A DNA stretch of 64,000 bases from Acanthosepion pharaonis (lineage: Eukaryota > Mollusca > Cephalopoda > Sepiida > Sepiidae). The position numbers and the translations under genes were made by a program. Of this stretch, positions 33,641 through 46,815 are shown piece after piece. The notes under the pieces were generated by a model. It made no database searches and was not told the DNA's origin. It saw only the letters and a list, made by a program, of their open reading frames with translations. Numbering within the stretch: the stretch's first letter is position 1; each line of letters opens with the position of its first letter. Location: contig CAHIKZ030005436.1 of assembly GCA_903632075.3 (NCBI GenBank), positions 2,033,501 to 2,097,500 of the forward strand. The letters run 5' to 3'.

Positions 33641-34455
33641 GTGCCTGTAAACGAAAAAAAAATGAAATGTCGTAGTAAATAGAAAAATTTAGAAACGCTA
33701 CTATAATATAATTATAAAAGAGTTGCTGGTCTTGAATTTGACTTTGACCAGGAAACAATTGTATTAAAAGTTTCCCAATACACGTACAAATAAAATAAAC
33801 ATTTAACATATAGAGCTTTTAATCTGCTTAATTTTTTTTAAATCTATATATAAACTTATTATAGCTGCGGCTGTTTTTTAGTCTTCCTTTTATATTTATA
33901 TCCTTATATAATATATGTGTACGTGTGTGTATATGCTGCCATCTTTGATTGCTGCTTCTGCTGCGGTTGAAAAACTTGCTGTCATTTCTTAGTTTATATT
34001 TTAGTAGATAATACCAAATTTTTAAATAGGATTTCAAGCAAAGAAAGACTTCATATTCTTGAGGCTGTTTCGCTAAAAGAGAAGCAGCTAACATTACATA
34101 AAGAATCCTTCACCATAAGAGTTCATATAATGAAGTGTTGTTGAAAAATTTGAAACAAAAGCATACATAAAAATTCAGTTTGACTGCTTATATTCAGTTG
34201 AATTCCATCAAACGAGAGAACACCGTAAATTTAAAAGAAGGTTGCGTAAATTTACATAGAAGGAATGTGGCAACATTTGAAAATACTCATCAAAAAAATA
34301 ATACAAAATAAAAATAAATAATACCGTTGACAAATTTACGAATAAAACAAAACACGTAATTTTGAAATAATTACATAAAACAATTGACAGTCAGAATTTG
34401 TCCATGTTATTTAACAAAACATGTACATGGAAGGAAATAAACCGAAATAAATATA
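33641..34455. other. No gene seen
   Basis: AT-rich; frames at 33606-33809 and 33828-34094 show no domain. Confidence 0.5.
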
Positions 34456-34968
<513 letters not shown>

Positions 34969-35210
34969 ATAATTATATATATATAATAAAACAGTAAACA
35001 CAGTGAGGGTTAGTTGCCAATCTAGTAGTAAGCTTAAATTCATGCGGTCGAACCAATCAGAAGGAAAGCTCATGAGAGCAATTGCCATAAAAATATATAT
35101 CGAAAAAACAGAGGGAATCCACGTCACGTTAGTTGTAAATTGACAGGATTCGATATGCCAACTCGATATCGATTACAATACTTTGAAATGTGTCAAAAAT
35201 CTCGATATAT
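34969..35210. other. No gene seen
   Basis: AT-rich spacer. Confidence 0.5.
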
Positions 35211-36098
35211 ATTGTAACAGCATAAGTGTTCATCCCATAAAATATTTAGTATCTTAAAAACTACTAAACTGTTGTGTATGATACACCTAATTTACATAAG
35301 TGGAGTACCGACCATATAAATATGGGTTGGTACCGGAAGACGACGGAAGATTAAGAGATCGAATCCAGAGACTCTGCCCGACTGCGACTTAGTCAACCCA
35401 TTCTGCAGGAACAGTCTTCCCAAGAATATACCAAAACTACCTGTAAATATTGTGTACCTTTTTTCATTGTTTCAATACATTTTGTTACGTACATTTTGTG
35501 TTGTATTATTATTATTCCATGCTTATTCAAGCTTCAACATAAACTAAAGAGTTTCTTTTTCCAGGTTTTACTATAAGACGTTTAGCCATCATCTCATCAT
35601 GTATCGTAAGAATCACTAAAAACTCTTTGAGTTATTCAGCTTGATAGAGAACAGGTTAAAATCGTTTTGTGTCAGTACCAATACGTCTTCCCAGCTGAGC
35701 AATGGGTAGAGAAAAAAATAATTCTGGCCTTCAGTAATAGTACCAACATTCATACCAACATTCATACTCTGGCTTCAATATTCAAATTCAAGAATCATCC
35801 CGAGAACGGTGAATAAGTTTAAAAAAGAGGGAATAGTATAGTGGGAAACTGATTCAGGAGATTATAACGGGAAGTGGGATCATCATTTCAACTTAGAGCT
35901 AAAGAGGTTAATTAGAAAAGATCTAATTCAATATGACGCTTGGCACGTGAGAGAGGAGTTTCAGCTATGACAGTCCAAAGAGCAGTGAAAAAAAAGACTC
36001 GAAAATGAAATCGTTCGTGAAATGTATGAGGTACCTTGTTACTCTAGGACAAAAATTAGGTTAGAGAGGGCGAAGATCATCTTAAATATGTTGAAAAA

Positions 36099-36102
<4 letters not shown>
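35211..36102 (+). pseudogene. Mariner-like transposase relic, N-terminal part, split by a solo LTR
   Basis: It matches 44561-45085 from the end-like tgtaacagcataagtg onward. After the LTR (35270-35539) the shared text resumes at 35545. From about 35850 the frames give HFNLELKRLIRKDLIQYDAW-like text, then EREEFQL and TVQRAVKK (helix-turn-helix), then KIRLERAKIILNMLKN at 36050-36095. This is the HTH part of a Tc1/mariner-type transposase. The DDE domain is absent: the sequence stops at an (AT)n tract. Several frameshifts. Confidence 0.6.
35270..35539 (+). mobile_element. Solo LTR, 270 bp, with 5-bp target duplication
   Basis: The ends are TGTTG...CAACA, a perfect terminal inversion with TG/CA. 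TAAAC lies on both sides (35265-35269 and 35540-35544). The related repeat at 44561-45085 has a single TAAAC (44617-44621) and no insertion, i.e. the empty site. Inside, accatataaatatggg may be a promoter element; ttgtttcaatacattttgtt lies near the 3' end. No internal retrotransposon sequence is attached, so recombination between LTRs is implied. Orientation is tentative. Confidence 0.85.

Positions 36103-36161
<59 letters not shown>
36103..36161. repeat. (AT)n microsatellite
   Basis: About 59 bp AT at the truncation point of the transposase relic. Confidence 0.96.
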
Positions 36162-36164
<3 letters not shown>

Positions 36165-36404
36165 ATTATTTCAATCCTTTGTGAACTTCGATCCTTAGCT
36201 ATGATTAATTAATGGTGAACATATCATTTTCGTTTATGATCATTTCGTCACGATTCTTTTCTTAGATTTGGAGAGCAATTATGTATTCTTATTGCTGAAA
36301 GTAGAATCCAATATTGCTATAAAAGTCTCGGAAAATTCCAGTAAGATATCTTTAATCATTTTCAAGATACAACAGCTCAAATCTTAATCTAACAATTTGA
36401 CAAT

Positions 36405-36560
36405 TTTGCTGTTACACTAAATATATAGCAGATGCACTAGACCAGATAGGACAGCATTATTCAATGCATGGATGAATGGTAGATTTATAAATATGATGAG
36501 AAAAATTTTCCTTATCATGAACTTATACTGTTCTAAGTTCTTATTCGTCTTCTTATTATT
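36405..36560 (-). pseudogene. Jockey/CR1-like LINE fragment
   Basis: The minus strand reads IYKSTIHPCIE-like text (atatttataaatctaccatt, catccatgcattgaataatg, ctgtcctatctggtctagtg), the same segment as 61590-61660. Confidence 0.55.
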
Positions 36561-36993
36561 AAATATGATTGACGTAGATCTTCCAATATATTTGTACACT
36601 TACGAGAAGAGTGAGATTTAAGAAATAAAAAAAAAACAGTGTTTGACAATGTTAAACAATATTTCAACAAAATGTCTGTCTTTTTTAAGTTATTTTTAAA
36701 ACATTTTTCCACGTATAAATATTTATAAATGAACAGAAAATGTTAAGGCATTGTACAAACGTTGCTCGTCTAAGATTTATTACTGACACAGTAATTGTGG
36801 CACAAGGCCGAAAAAAGGGGTGAGACCTTGTCATCACTAGCTAATTTTATTTACGACTCATTGATTCTTTAAAATATATTAATTTCCCATAAGAATTTAT
36901 CCGTCACCATCCCTCTTTCATACACCAAAATACATCACACACTCAACTACGGAGGAAACAACGCCATGATTTAAAAATCCAAATATATACAAT

Positions 36994-36998
<5 letters not shown>
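36561..36998. other. No gene seen
   Basis: gtaattgtggcacaaggccg at 36790 looks like a scrap of a type A SINE. Confidence 0.45.

Positions 36999-37045
<47 letters not shown>
36999..37045. repeat. (AT)n microsatellite
   Basis: About 47 bp AT. Confidence 0.96.
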
Positions 37046-37047
<2 letters not shown>

Positions 37048-37199
37048 CAAGGAAATGATGTGAGGGACCCTGAAAATGAAGGAATGATGTTAGTAGGGCA
37101 AGTTCACTCCTAAAATATAAGAGTGATCGATGTATTCTCTCATACAGCAAAATCAAGAGGCTGTCTCCCTATGGGCGAGGGAAAAGGTAAAAAAATATG

Positions 37200-37985
37200 G
37201 GCATTAGAAATTCAAAAACTAATCCAGTGAAGATGAAAAGGGGCGGGCTAAAACAAACTGGGGAGGTTGGGAATCTCGACTTGGATCATAACAAGCAGAA
37301 GTCGGGAACAGACCAGGAACAACACTTACATTAACTAGGTACACTTGGAAGAATCTATCGTAACCAGGGGATGGCTCATCAGGAACCCCCACCCCCGTTG
37401 TGAATTAGGTTACTTAAAAAAGAAAATCAACGCTTGCTCTGTTCAAGCAAACCAGGCTCGCTACTGATACCCACCTTTCGTTGAAATCTGTCGATACCAA
37501 CAGCTTTCTATCAGTTCTAAATGCTGGAAGAATCTGATCAGATCCTGATGAGAATAGCGATCACAGCGCAAGATTTCCTCCATTCGCTTCGTCCACATCA
37601 CCATTCGAGCCGGGGCCAGCAGCGTCAGAAACACCATTCGTATCACCCCAGAATACGGAGGCGAGACATTGTCATACGAGTATGAGCGATCAATGAACAC
37701 GAGGTTTTCGGTGGTGATACGAGCCGTTAACTCGCCGATATCGTCTCAAAGGGGGCTCACCCGAGGACAATGGTAGTAGATGTTCGAAGCCGTTTCCTCT
37801 AGGCCAAGGCCGCATCGTTGACAGTCCAGCAAATCCGCCAAGCCCCATTTGAACGCTACGTCATTGAGAGATAGCCGATTCTGAACCAATCGCCACGTAA
37901 GCGAATACTCAATGTTGCTGAGATAATCCGCCTTTGGCGCCGACAAACAGAACCGGTCGCAAAGCGGATCTTTCACTTTCAATCG
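37200..37985 (-). pseudogene. Tx1/L1-like LINE, C-terminal end and 3' UTR
   Basis: Minus-strand frame 37982-37461 encodes NIEYSLTWRLVQNRLSLNDV, AFKWGLADLLDCQRCGLGLE and ETASNIYYHCPRVSPL, one stop, then DDIGELTARITTENLV, GVIRMVFLTLLAPARMVMW and DLIRFFQHLELIE. CxxC...H....C is the zinc-knuckle-like motif after RT in Tx1/L1-type ORF2 proteins, and W.L...L.......G.....C..C....E...H.....C is its usual setting. One stop codon and loss of everything upstream. 37200-37450 is GC-richer, non-coding, and fits a 3' UTR. Confidence 0.72.
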
Positions 37986-38209
37986 AATTTAGTCCATTAT
38001 CATTATGATTCGCTTTAAAATGATCTTTAATCCTCCAACACCCGATTGAATTTTTTTTTTCGTTTTCTCATCAATCATGTTTTCATATAATATTCGATTT
38101 TTTCATTTTTTTTCTTTAAATGTTCAACCAGTAATTATTCAGGTTAGAGAGTTAATAAACTGGGTTGCTGTATGTATGTGAAAGAGAGGAGTACGTGGAG
38201 ATTATGTGA
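37986..38209. other. No gene seen
   Basis: AT-rich spacer. Confidence 0.5.
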
Positions 38210-38400
38210 ATACATACCTTGAAAAGGTTAAGATTGTAGTGTTTGGAAAGCACCCTCTCGGGTGTCTGATTCCATAAAGTATCTTCTCTTGGGAAAAAAG
38301 GAATTGAACTTCCTTTTTACCAATGGAAGACGAAGGGAAGGATGATGGCGCGCCTCTGTGTTTATATGACAGGTCTTAGCTGTATATGTCTGAACTCGTG
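38210..38400 (+). repeat. Unnamed dispersed repeat, copy 1
   Basis: It shares with 41160-41365: ttggaaagcaccctctcggg (tNggaagcatcctctcagga there), tgaacttcctttttaccaat, ggaagacgaagggaaggatg and a ...ggtcttagctgtatatgtc end. Downstream gccgcataaataat (38575 and 38942) is a further two-copy phrase. Confidence 0.65.
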
Positions 38401-38985
38401 GAATGTAATATTCCTAAGATAGGATTAGAATAAGAGAATATAAAATCAAGGGGGATTGAGATAGAAACATTGTTGTGCCACTCCTCGAGGTGATGATTGG
38501 GATACCGTGACATCCCATTATAACTGGGATTGTCCCTCCATTCCTTAATTTGTTTGCCGTTACGCCCTGCCAATACCGCATAAATAATAGACTATTTTGC
38601 GTTTTGATCGCGTGGAAAGAAGGCAGAATACATTATTTGCTTTCAGTGATAAAAATGAAAGAAAGAAGGGAAAATAGAAGTGGAGAGAGAGAATCAGATT
38701 AAGTTGATGTGAACAAATACTACATTTTGATCCCAGCCAAATGACGACCACGATAGAACGCCATTTTTCAGAAACACAGTATCGACCGAAGGAAACCGAG
38801 TAAAATAATCGCCAAGAAATAGTTACCATAAATAACATCGTCTGCTGAATTATTTCAAAATTATTGAAAGGAGAAATGTCTGACGGAGATTTAGCGAATA
38901 AGAATGGAAGATAGAAGTGTTTAACATCTTCTGCTAGTGCCGCATAAATAATTGATTATTCCGTGTTTTATTGCGTAAAAAAAGT

Positions 38986-39110
38986 AGGAATGAAAGTTAG
39001 CAAGTTTGTATTACAAGATCGATTAGGACTGAAGAGTGAGTTCGATCCTCATTGGGTGGACCACGCCTTCGACTTTGTGCCACATTTAAGCCACGGTTAG
39101 AAAATCATTT
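38986..39110 (+). repeat. tRNA-derived SINE (type A), first of a tandem pair
   Basis: 5'-shortened: gaaagttagcaagtttgtat, then gtgagttcgatcctcattgg, ttgtgccacatttaagccac, ending ttagaaaatcatttt. Confidence 0.85.
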
Positions 39111-39113
39111 TGG

Positions 39114-39247
39114 GAACCTCGGTGTTGTTTAATTGTTAGCATGCTTGTCTCGCTGGAACAATTACCATTGAGTAGTGAGTTCGATCCTCACTGGGTTCCT
39201 AATACTTTCGGCCTTGTCCCACATCTAAGCTATGCTTAAAAAATTAA
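39114..39247 (+). repeat. tRNA-derived SINE (type A), second of a tandem pair
   Basis: aacctcggtgttgtttaatt, gttagcatgcttgtctcgct, gtgagttcgatcctcactgg, ttcggccttgtcccacatct. Same orientation as the first. Confidence 0.88.
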
Positions 39248-40412
39248 AAAATGGATGAATGAAAGAAAGAAAGGAAAATAGTAATGTTTAAAGTCTGTTT
39301 CAATTAAACGGAAAAAGTTGTCCAGTTAAATCTTTTCATTTGTACGCACTTATAACAACAGCATTAACGTTTCTGATTATTGTAATAATTTGTTAAAGTT
39401 AAAAGCTCAAATATTTTAACGATGCAATAGGGGAATTTCTACGGATATTTATGTCGCAGCATTCGCCATGGACATTTTATTGTCGCCGCATTCGCCATGA
39501 GTTTATTCAATTATCAAATGAAGAATTAAGATTCATCATAAATTTCAAACAGGAAAACTGTGAAATCTTCACGTGTCTTTCTAGTGAACAATAATTTTCG
39601 TAATTCTGGTTTATGTACCATTTTAAACACAAACTTCTCGACCCGATGAGAAATACATCATACACTCTTCTACCATGTAGATTCAAGCATTGGTTCGCCT
39701 TAAAAATTCAGCAGCTATTTGCTAGCTTTCATTTTTTTTTATCAGTTAAATATTTCCTATTTTTATACGATTTTATCCTGACTTCTTAGTAACTTTACAT
39801 TTTACTTTCGGTTAATAGAGCACAAGTGTATACATGTGGGGAACTCAACGTAGATCGAAGTTAGTAGAGCAAAAATGTCTGCGAGACTGCTAAATATATA
39901 GAATCAGTGAAATGCCTATTCTCTTGAATATTCATTAACTTTCTAGAAGCATACGGAATGTTTGTTGAGGAAGCAAAATCGACCGGTTCTGCACAGTTTT
40001 GCTCGGATAATGAATGTGTTACGTGGTATTTGTAAGTCGGTAGGACCTAACATGAAAATCAATTTGTGCTGTACACAAGCACTCAGTTTACAAGAAAGGT
40101 TAAATTATATTACGACCACACCTCTATAAACCGCGTATAAAGTGGAGAAATGACTGGAAAACATTGCGAAGAAAACTGTAAAAAATAGTTGGACATTCGA
40201 TTAATTTTATCATCCGCGCGATAAACCGAACGCGCTTCCTAATGTTAAAAAAAAATGAATAGTGCATGTAAAAACTTTCTACCTTCAAAAATAATCTGTA
40301 ATAAAATTAGAAACTGATCTTTGACACAACTTATTCAAGCATTCCAAAGATTACCGATACGTATGTCTGCGTGCACATACGCTTGAGTGTATATTAAAAG
40401 CTATATTTTTAT
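39248..40412. other. No gene seen
   Basis: AT-rich; tgtcgcNgcattcgccatg occurs twice near 39450 and 39482. No coding trace. Confidence 0.5.
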
Positions 40413-40413
40413 A

Positions 40414-40530
40414 CAGGGTTATTGAAAATGAACTGTAATTAATGTATGATGGATCCTCTCTTGTAAAAAATATATACTGATGGGCGAATCCATCATACAT
40501 AAAATAGGGAGTGACTTTTCTATCACCCTG
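40414..40530. mobile_element. Palindromic MITE, 117 bp, TA target duplication
   Basis: Ends are cagggttattgaaaatga and tcacttttctatcaccctg (reverse complements with few changes), flanked by TA at 40412-40413 and 40531-40532. An inner inverted pair, atgtatgatggatcc and cgaatccatcatacat, makes nearly the whole element fold back. TA duplication and CAGGGT ends fit a Tc1/mariner-derived MITE. Confidence 0.8.
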
Positions 40531-40657
40531 TATAACTTCTTCCTGTAAAAGTTCATTCGGTTCACTGTTTAAATTATTTTTTTCGACATGAGCAAAACAG
40601 AATAACATTTACCATTTTGTTTTCCTTTCTGTTGCCATATTACAAGAAACTAATTCT

Positions 40658-40772
40658 GGGCATCTTGAGCCGGTGTAATAGTTAGCAATCTTGTCTTCCT
40701 AGAACACTTACGATTGAATAGTGAGTTCGATCCTCACTGTGCTACATCTGAGCTACGCTTGGAAAACCATTT
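40658..40772 (+). repeat. tRNA-derived SINE (type A), first of a tandem pair
   Basis: gggcatcttgagccggtgta, gttagcaatcttgtcttcct, agtgagttcgatcctcactg. The ggccttgtg part is deleted; it ends gctacgcttggaaaacca. Confidence 0.88.
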
Positions 40773-40773
40773 C

Positions 40774-40900
40774 GGGCACCTCGAGGCGGTGTAGTGGTTA
40801 GCAATCTTGTCTCGCTAGAACAATTACGACTGAGCAGTGAGTTCGATCATCACTAATTTCGGCCTTGTGCCACATCTAAGCTATGCTTGGAAAATCACTT
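40774..40900 (+). repeat. tRNA-derived SINE (type A), second of a tandem pair
   Basis: gggcacctcgaggcggtgta, ggttagcaatcttgtctcgc, gtgagttcgatcatcacta, ttcggccttgtgccacatct, cttggaaaatcactt. It starts one base after the first copy ends. Confidence 0.92.
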
Positions 40901-41159
40901 CAAGAAACTACTTAATTCCTTCCAGGAGAGTTTTCTTTCTTAAAGAATTCCGTTTCGTGCCTTTTTCAAACTTGCAAATTTATTTTTTCTTTAAGACATT
41001 TTTTCGAAAGGCCGGAATAATTATTAAATAGGGAAAATGTCTAGGACCCGAAATAAAAGAATATATTTTTATACTATTACAAACTTCAAGAGCCGGTGCC
41101 AAGTTATTGTATGGCCTTAAGAAGAGGAATTAAACGCAGAGTATAAGGATTTATAAGAT

Positions 41160-41365
41160 AGATAACTGTTGATCCTAGGTTTGGTGAGGTTAACATTGTA
41201 TTGATTAGGAAGCATCCTCTCAGGAGTCTGTTCCAAAAAAGTAGCCGTTCACGGAAAAAAGATATCTGATTGGAACTTCCTTATTGCCAATGGAATACGA
41301 AGGGAATGATGGGGGTTTAATCCCGATGGCAAATCCTGATTGTAAATGTCAGAAATGGTGGAGAA
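41160..41365 (+). repeat. Unnamed dispersed repeat, copy 2
   Basis: Counterpart of 38210-38400, same orientation, diverged. Confidence 0.62.
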
Positions 41366-41954
41366 AGAGAATAGCAACATTTTGTCTGCGGGGAAGGGGA
41401 TGTAGGGTGCAAAATGTCTGAGCACCCAGAAGACCGCATAAACGCTTTTGAAATCTATCAAAAGAATTTACGCGGTCATGTGAGTAATGAATTATATAAA
41501 CAGAAAATTGATATTTAACGAAACAATACGGTCGATGGATTAGTCGTTCATTGTAATAAGTCTTACAATAATGCAGTTCGAATTAAAAGAGAAAGCCATT
41601 TGTTAAGGCGAAAAGGTATTGAAAGTGCACTAATTTCTGAGTCTTACACGGAAGATTTACGCCCAGATTCATGTAGCATATCGTCTTTCTGAACAAAGCT
41701 AATGTCATTAGAATTTAGGTTATCTATAAACAATAGCGATAAAAAGGAAAAAGAAAAGCTGAAGTACTAGGAATCTGGAAGAATTAAGGTAGATTTTATA
41801 TCACGAGTTTGTCAGGCAGACGTCATACTTAAAACGCACACACACACATACACACACAAACTTCCTGTTATCCTACCAAATCTGCATGAAGTAAATATTA
41901 GTATAAATACCCCCAACACACACACACAGAGACACACACAGAGACACACACACA
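41366..41954. other. No gene seen
   Basis: AT-rich; (AC)n runs at 41836-41859 and 41920-41955. Confidence 0.5.
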
Positions 41955-41955
41955 C

Positions 41956-41960
41956 ATATA

Positions 41961-42016
<56 letters not shown>
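41956..42016. repeat. (AT)n microsatellite
   Basis: About 60 bp AT with one TTT break. Confidence 0.95.
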
Positions 42017-42020
<4 letters not shown>

Positions 42021-42185
42021 TACTCAAGGTGTATGAATCTGTGAGACTTGTTTACTAATCATGAACTTATAGGAAGCAAACTCACGTCTGAGCGATGATT
42101 AATACCCATAATCTGAAATATAGTTAAATAAATTTGTTTTGACATCGTCTCATCGTCAAGTCCTGCAGTTCATATATGTGTTTGA
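42017..42185 (-). repeat. Short repeat next to (AT)n, weak hammerhead-like layout
   Basis: On the minus strand cgatga-gacgatgtc-aaaacaaattta (42155-42128) has a GAC/GUC stem II after CGATGA (CUGAUGA lacking U) and AAAA for GAAA. Two core defects keep it in the weak class. Confidence 0.35.
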
Positions 42186-42407
42186 TTCGCTAACAGTAAA
42201 CTAATGTTGTGACACTGTACTCAAGTTAATCTAAGCTTAGTAAAGGAAGAAGAAATGTTTTCCTAATTTCTCACTGCAAAATGTTTGTTATGTGTGATAT
42301 ACTTGTAGATATTTACCACCGAATTAAGAGCCTTGACAAGGAAGGAGATTACACTGTAAATTAAATAATTCGTTATTTTTTGTGAACATATTCATGAACG
42401 CATATTT

Positions 42408-42411
<4 letters not shown>

Positions 42412-42452
<41 letters not shown>
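42412..42452. repeat. (AT)n microsatellite
   Basis: About 41 bp AT. Confidence 0.95.

Positions 42453-43487
<1,035 letters not shown>

Positions 43488-43517
<30 letters not shown>
43488..43517. repeat. (AAT)n microsatellite
   Basis: About ten AAT units. Confidence 0.95.
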
Positions 43518-43519
<2 letters not shown>

Positions 43520-43786
43520 AATTAATCCATTATTGCATAAAGATTCTTTTAAATGTTAGCCCTTTTTGCTTAATCTACTTTACTGACTAATGGAAATTTA
43601 TAATTGCCAGATTTTTAATTTTAGATAAACCCTTCTCTAAAGGATTGGAAGGAATGTACTAATGGAAATAACTTCTTTGTATTTAATAAGATTTTACTCT
43701 TATTCAGGTCGGTATATGATAATAAATAAAAGAAGCATTCGCTCAAAAATGAGTAGCCAATAAAATAAGGTACAATGCGATGAAAA

Positions 43787-43788
<2 letters not shown>

Positions 43789-43827
<39 letters not shown>

Positions 43828-43975
43828 TGTCTGTGTATGCGGAGGGGTATATATCTATATATCTCTCTATATCTCTCTCTATCTATGTATCTATCTATAT
43901 TTATATATATGTGTATGTCTGTGTTTATTGTATATATGTCTAGATGCAATATATGCATATATATGAATGTGAGAG

Positions 43976-44013
<38 letters not shown>

Positions 44014-44225
44014 TGCGCGTGAGTGTGTGTGTGTGCGTGTGTGCGTGCGCGCGCGTGTGTGTGTGTGTCTATATTCCTGACATGAGGTATTGCAATTATT
44101 TACATTGTTCGGATTGTCGAGCAATATAAATACGTAATTAATATGTATATGTTTCTGTATACACACACGCACACACACACGCACACACGCACATCGCACA
44201 CGCACACACATATATATATATTTAC

Positions 44226-44295
<70 letters not shown>
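43789..44295. repeat. Microsatellite field
   Basis: (AT)n at 43789-43824, 43979-44010 and 44228-44294, (ATCT)n-like 43850-43895, (GT/GC)n 44018-44070, (AC)n 44162-44210. All overlapping YIYIY/CVCV frames are artefacts. Confidence 0.92.
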
Positions 44296-44299
<4 letters not shown>

Positions 44300-44560
44300 A
44301 AAAATAAATCGCAAGGGACTGGCCCGTATACAAAAATAAAAGTCCTTTCCCTGGCAAACAAGCCGATGGCACCAGGGGTATCAGTGCAGGCTTAGCCACC
44401 GGAAATGTGTTAATTCCCCTGGTTGGCGGTTGACGAGCTCAGAATATCTCACGTGATTTCACACGTTGTATGTAGAGAATATATGTGTGTTTGTGTGTGT
44501 GTGAGTATTATTATATGTGTGTGCATGTGTATACCAGCTGTAATAGCAACATTTTCCATA
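44296..44560. other. No gene seen
   Basis: A GC-richer patch at 44320-44450 (ccctggcaaacaagccgatg and caccggaaatgtgttaattc) looks like part of an unnamed repeat. Confidence 0.4.
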
Positions 44561-45085
44561 TAGTGTAACAGCATAACTTTCCATCCCACAACTTATTTAA
44601 TATCTAAAAAAACTTCTAAACTAATTGAGTTTCTTTTTTCCAGCTTTTCATCTAAGACGTTTAGCAATCTTCACGCCATGTATCTTAAAAAATCACTAAA
44701 CACTCTTTGATTTATCCAGCTAGAAAAGGAACATGCTAAAAGTGTTTTGTGTCAGATCAACTGTCTTCCCAAGTGAGCAATTATCAAAGGAAAACATTTT
44801 TCAGGCCTGAATGGTACCATCATTCATACTCTAGCTTCCATCTTCAACTCCATTCAAGAACTATCAACGGGACAGCCAATAAGTGTAAAAATGAGAGAAC
44901 TGTAGATAGAAAAATTGAATCAAGTCGTCAAAACAAGAAGAGGGATCATCGTTTCTATTTAGAGCTAAATAGATCAATTAGGATTGATCTAACTCAATCT
45001 ATAAGAGGTTAAGCACGTGAGAGAGGAGTTTCAGCTATGACAGTCCAAAAGGTAATGAAAAAAGTTTTGAAAATGAAATCGTAAT
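44561..45085 (+). pseudogene. Mariner-like transposase relic, N-terminal part, LTR-free copy
   Basis: TA-gtgtaacagcataacttt starts the element. Frame 44749-45012 includes TINGTANKCKNERTVDRKIE, RDHRFYLELNRSIRIDLTQS-IRG, stop, then ARERGVSAMTVQKVMKKVLK, the helix-turn-helix. It shares order with 35211-36102 but lacks the solo LTR, showing the pre-insertion state. The DDE domain is absent. Confidence 0.62.
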
Positions 45086-46034
45086 TAATAATATTATCTC
45101 ATCTTGTAGATAAGCTAATCAACATCAAACGAGAGATAGAATTTAGTTATGAAACATAAACAAACAGTACATTATCTTCCTTTGATACCATTTTAAACCA
45201 TATTGATAAGGATTTAACGAAATCTCTATTGCAAATTAACTAATAAAAATGATTTCATGATTTTCTAGTTTCACCAGAAAATAAAACAATATCCGGAATA
45301 AACAACAAATTTTATTTTTTTGAGAACTCAGACTTTGTAGCCGTCAATAATTACACAAAGAGAATACATTGGAAATACATTTAAGCTACAATCAACGGAA
45401 AATACTTGGGTGTACGATTATCCTATATTCAAAAGGCTTAGAATATCATAGACATCATTTTTCTATTTGGATCAAATTAAGTATGGAATTCTAAATTCCA
45501 CTTGTGTTTCCTACAACGATGCTCATAAAAGCCACTCCAATATAAGACGCTGTATTTCTTCTTTATTTTATTTTTTCTTTACATTGTGTTTAATATTAAG
45601 CAAGCATGCACTTTTTGTTCAGTATAACAATCAAAATTTAAAATATTAACTTCAATTAGAAATAAAATGGTCGCCGATTGCAAACAGATAGGTGTGTTAA
45701 GCTGGATGAATAACAAGTAAAATAATAAATATTTAACTCAATTCGGAAAACCTACATTTTCCAAGGTTTACCTATAATGTAAATATTTGTAGTAATATAC
45801 GGAAAAACAAGCAATAAACAAACATTTTATTCATATATTAATTGTTGGATATTCCTAGATCAGGTAAATGACGTTTTAATAGATATATTCTTTTAATAAA
45901 TGACATTTTAATTGGATATAATTTTGGCAAACATAAACTCGTTCAACTTTCCATAATTTACAAAAGTACTACAATTATATACAATCGAGTTATTTTCGTA
46001 TTTTTTTTTATAATTTACTACTTTGAAACAAAAT
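45086..46034. other. No gene seen
   Basis: AT-rich; no recognised repeat. Confidence 0.5.
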
Positions 46035-46815
46035 AACAAAAACTGAAGATATGCAACATTGTGACTGGTTAGTACGTAGATGAGTGACCTCTTAGGAATA
46101 CCAGATTCTATAAGCTTCAATGTGCGGGTGGAATGATGGATAAATGATGGAATGAGAAATCGGTGAGTCGACATCTAATTTCAGATTTTCGTTACATTCA
46201 TTTACGCAAAACATATATCCCTGTGAACTATATGAATCAATCTCTTTTCCGCGAGCTGTGGTTTGAATACCTGGAGAGTCAGAGTTCTATAGCCTTGGTT
46301 GGCAACCAGTATACCACAGAAAATAACGGCAGCCTACTGTAGGAATTCTTCTGCCTATACTTCATGAATAGATTAGAGACACGATTGCCCAAAACTTGCA
46401 CCAAACATGGCCCCTAAATAACGACGGGATGCTGAAACAACGCAGGATGGACATATTCTGAGAAAAATAGATAAATAAATACAAATAAAAACTGTGTCGA
46501 AATTATTTTAAATCGAATTTCTTTATCGATACATTTGAAGTAAAAGTTAAATGTCCATCCGCTTAACGTGAATCCCGTTTTATCTCCCAAGTATAAATTT
46601 ATTTTCTATGGATCTATTTTTTTCTGATCACGCCAGTCCAGCGATGAAACATCAATGTTGTTTTCCAAATTGCTTTATATATTGAAATAATATCTATGTT
46701 CCGAATTACAGTTTAAGCCAAACGAGTGAAACACTCAATATCACCTGCTATTTATTGGAATTATAGTTTCTAATTTATTTCATGTGCACAATTAAAATAT
46801 GGAAAACTTCATAGC
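46035..46815 (+). repeat. Composite dispersed repeat, copy 1 (includes an old type B SINE)
   Basis: It shares with 53735-54690: actgaagatatgcaacattg, acagaaaataacggcagcct, gattagagacacgattgccc, atcgaatttctttatcgata, cgcttaacgtgaatcccgtt, tctatggatctatttttttc and ctaatttatttcatgtgcac. 46130-46360 holds a worn type B SINE (gttctatagccttggttggc) present in both copies, so it predates the duplication. Confidence 0.8.

Noticed and set aside
42017..42185. Hammerhead at the 42.1 kb repeat as a confident call
   Set aside because: U4 of the core is missing and GAAA reads AAAA. Kept only as a weak member of the group.
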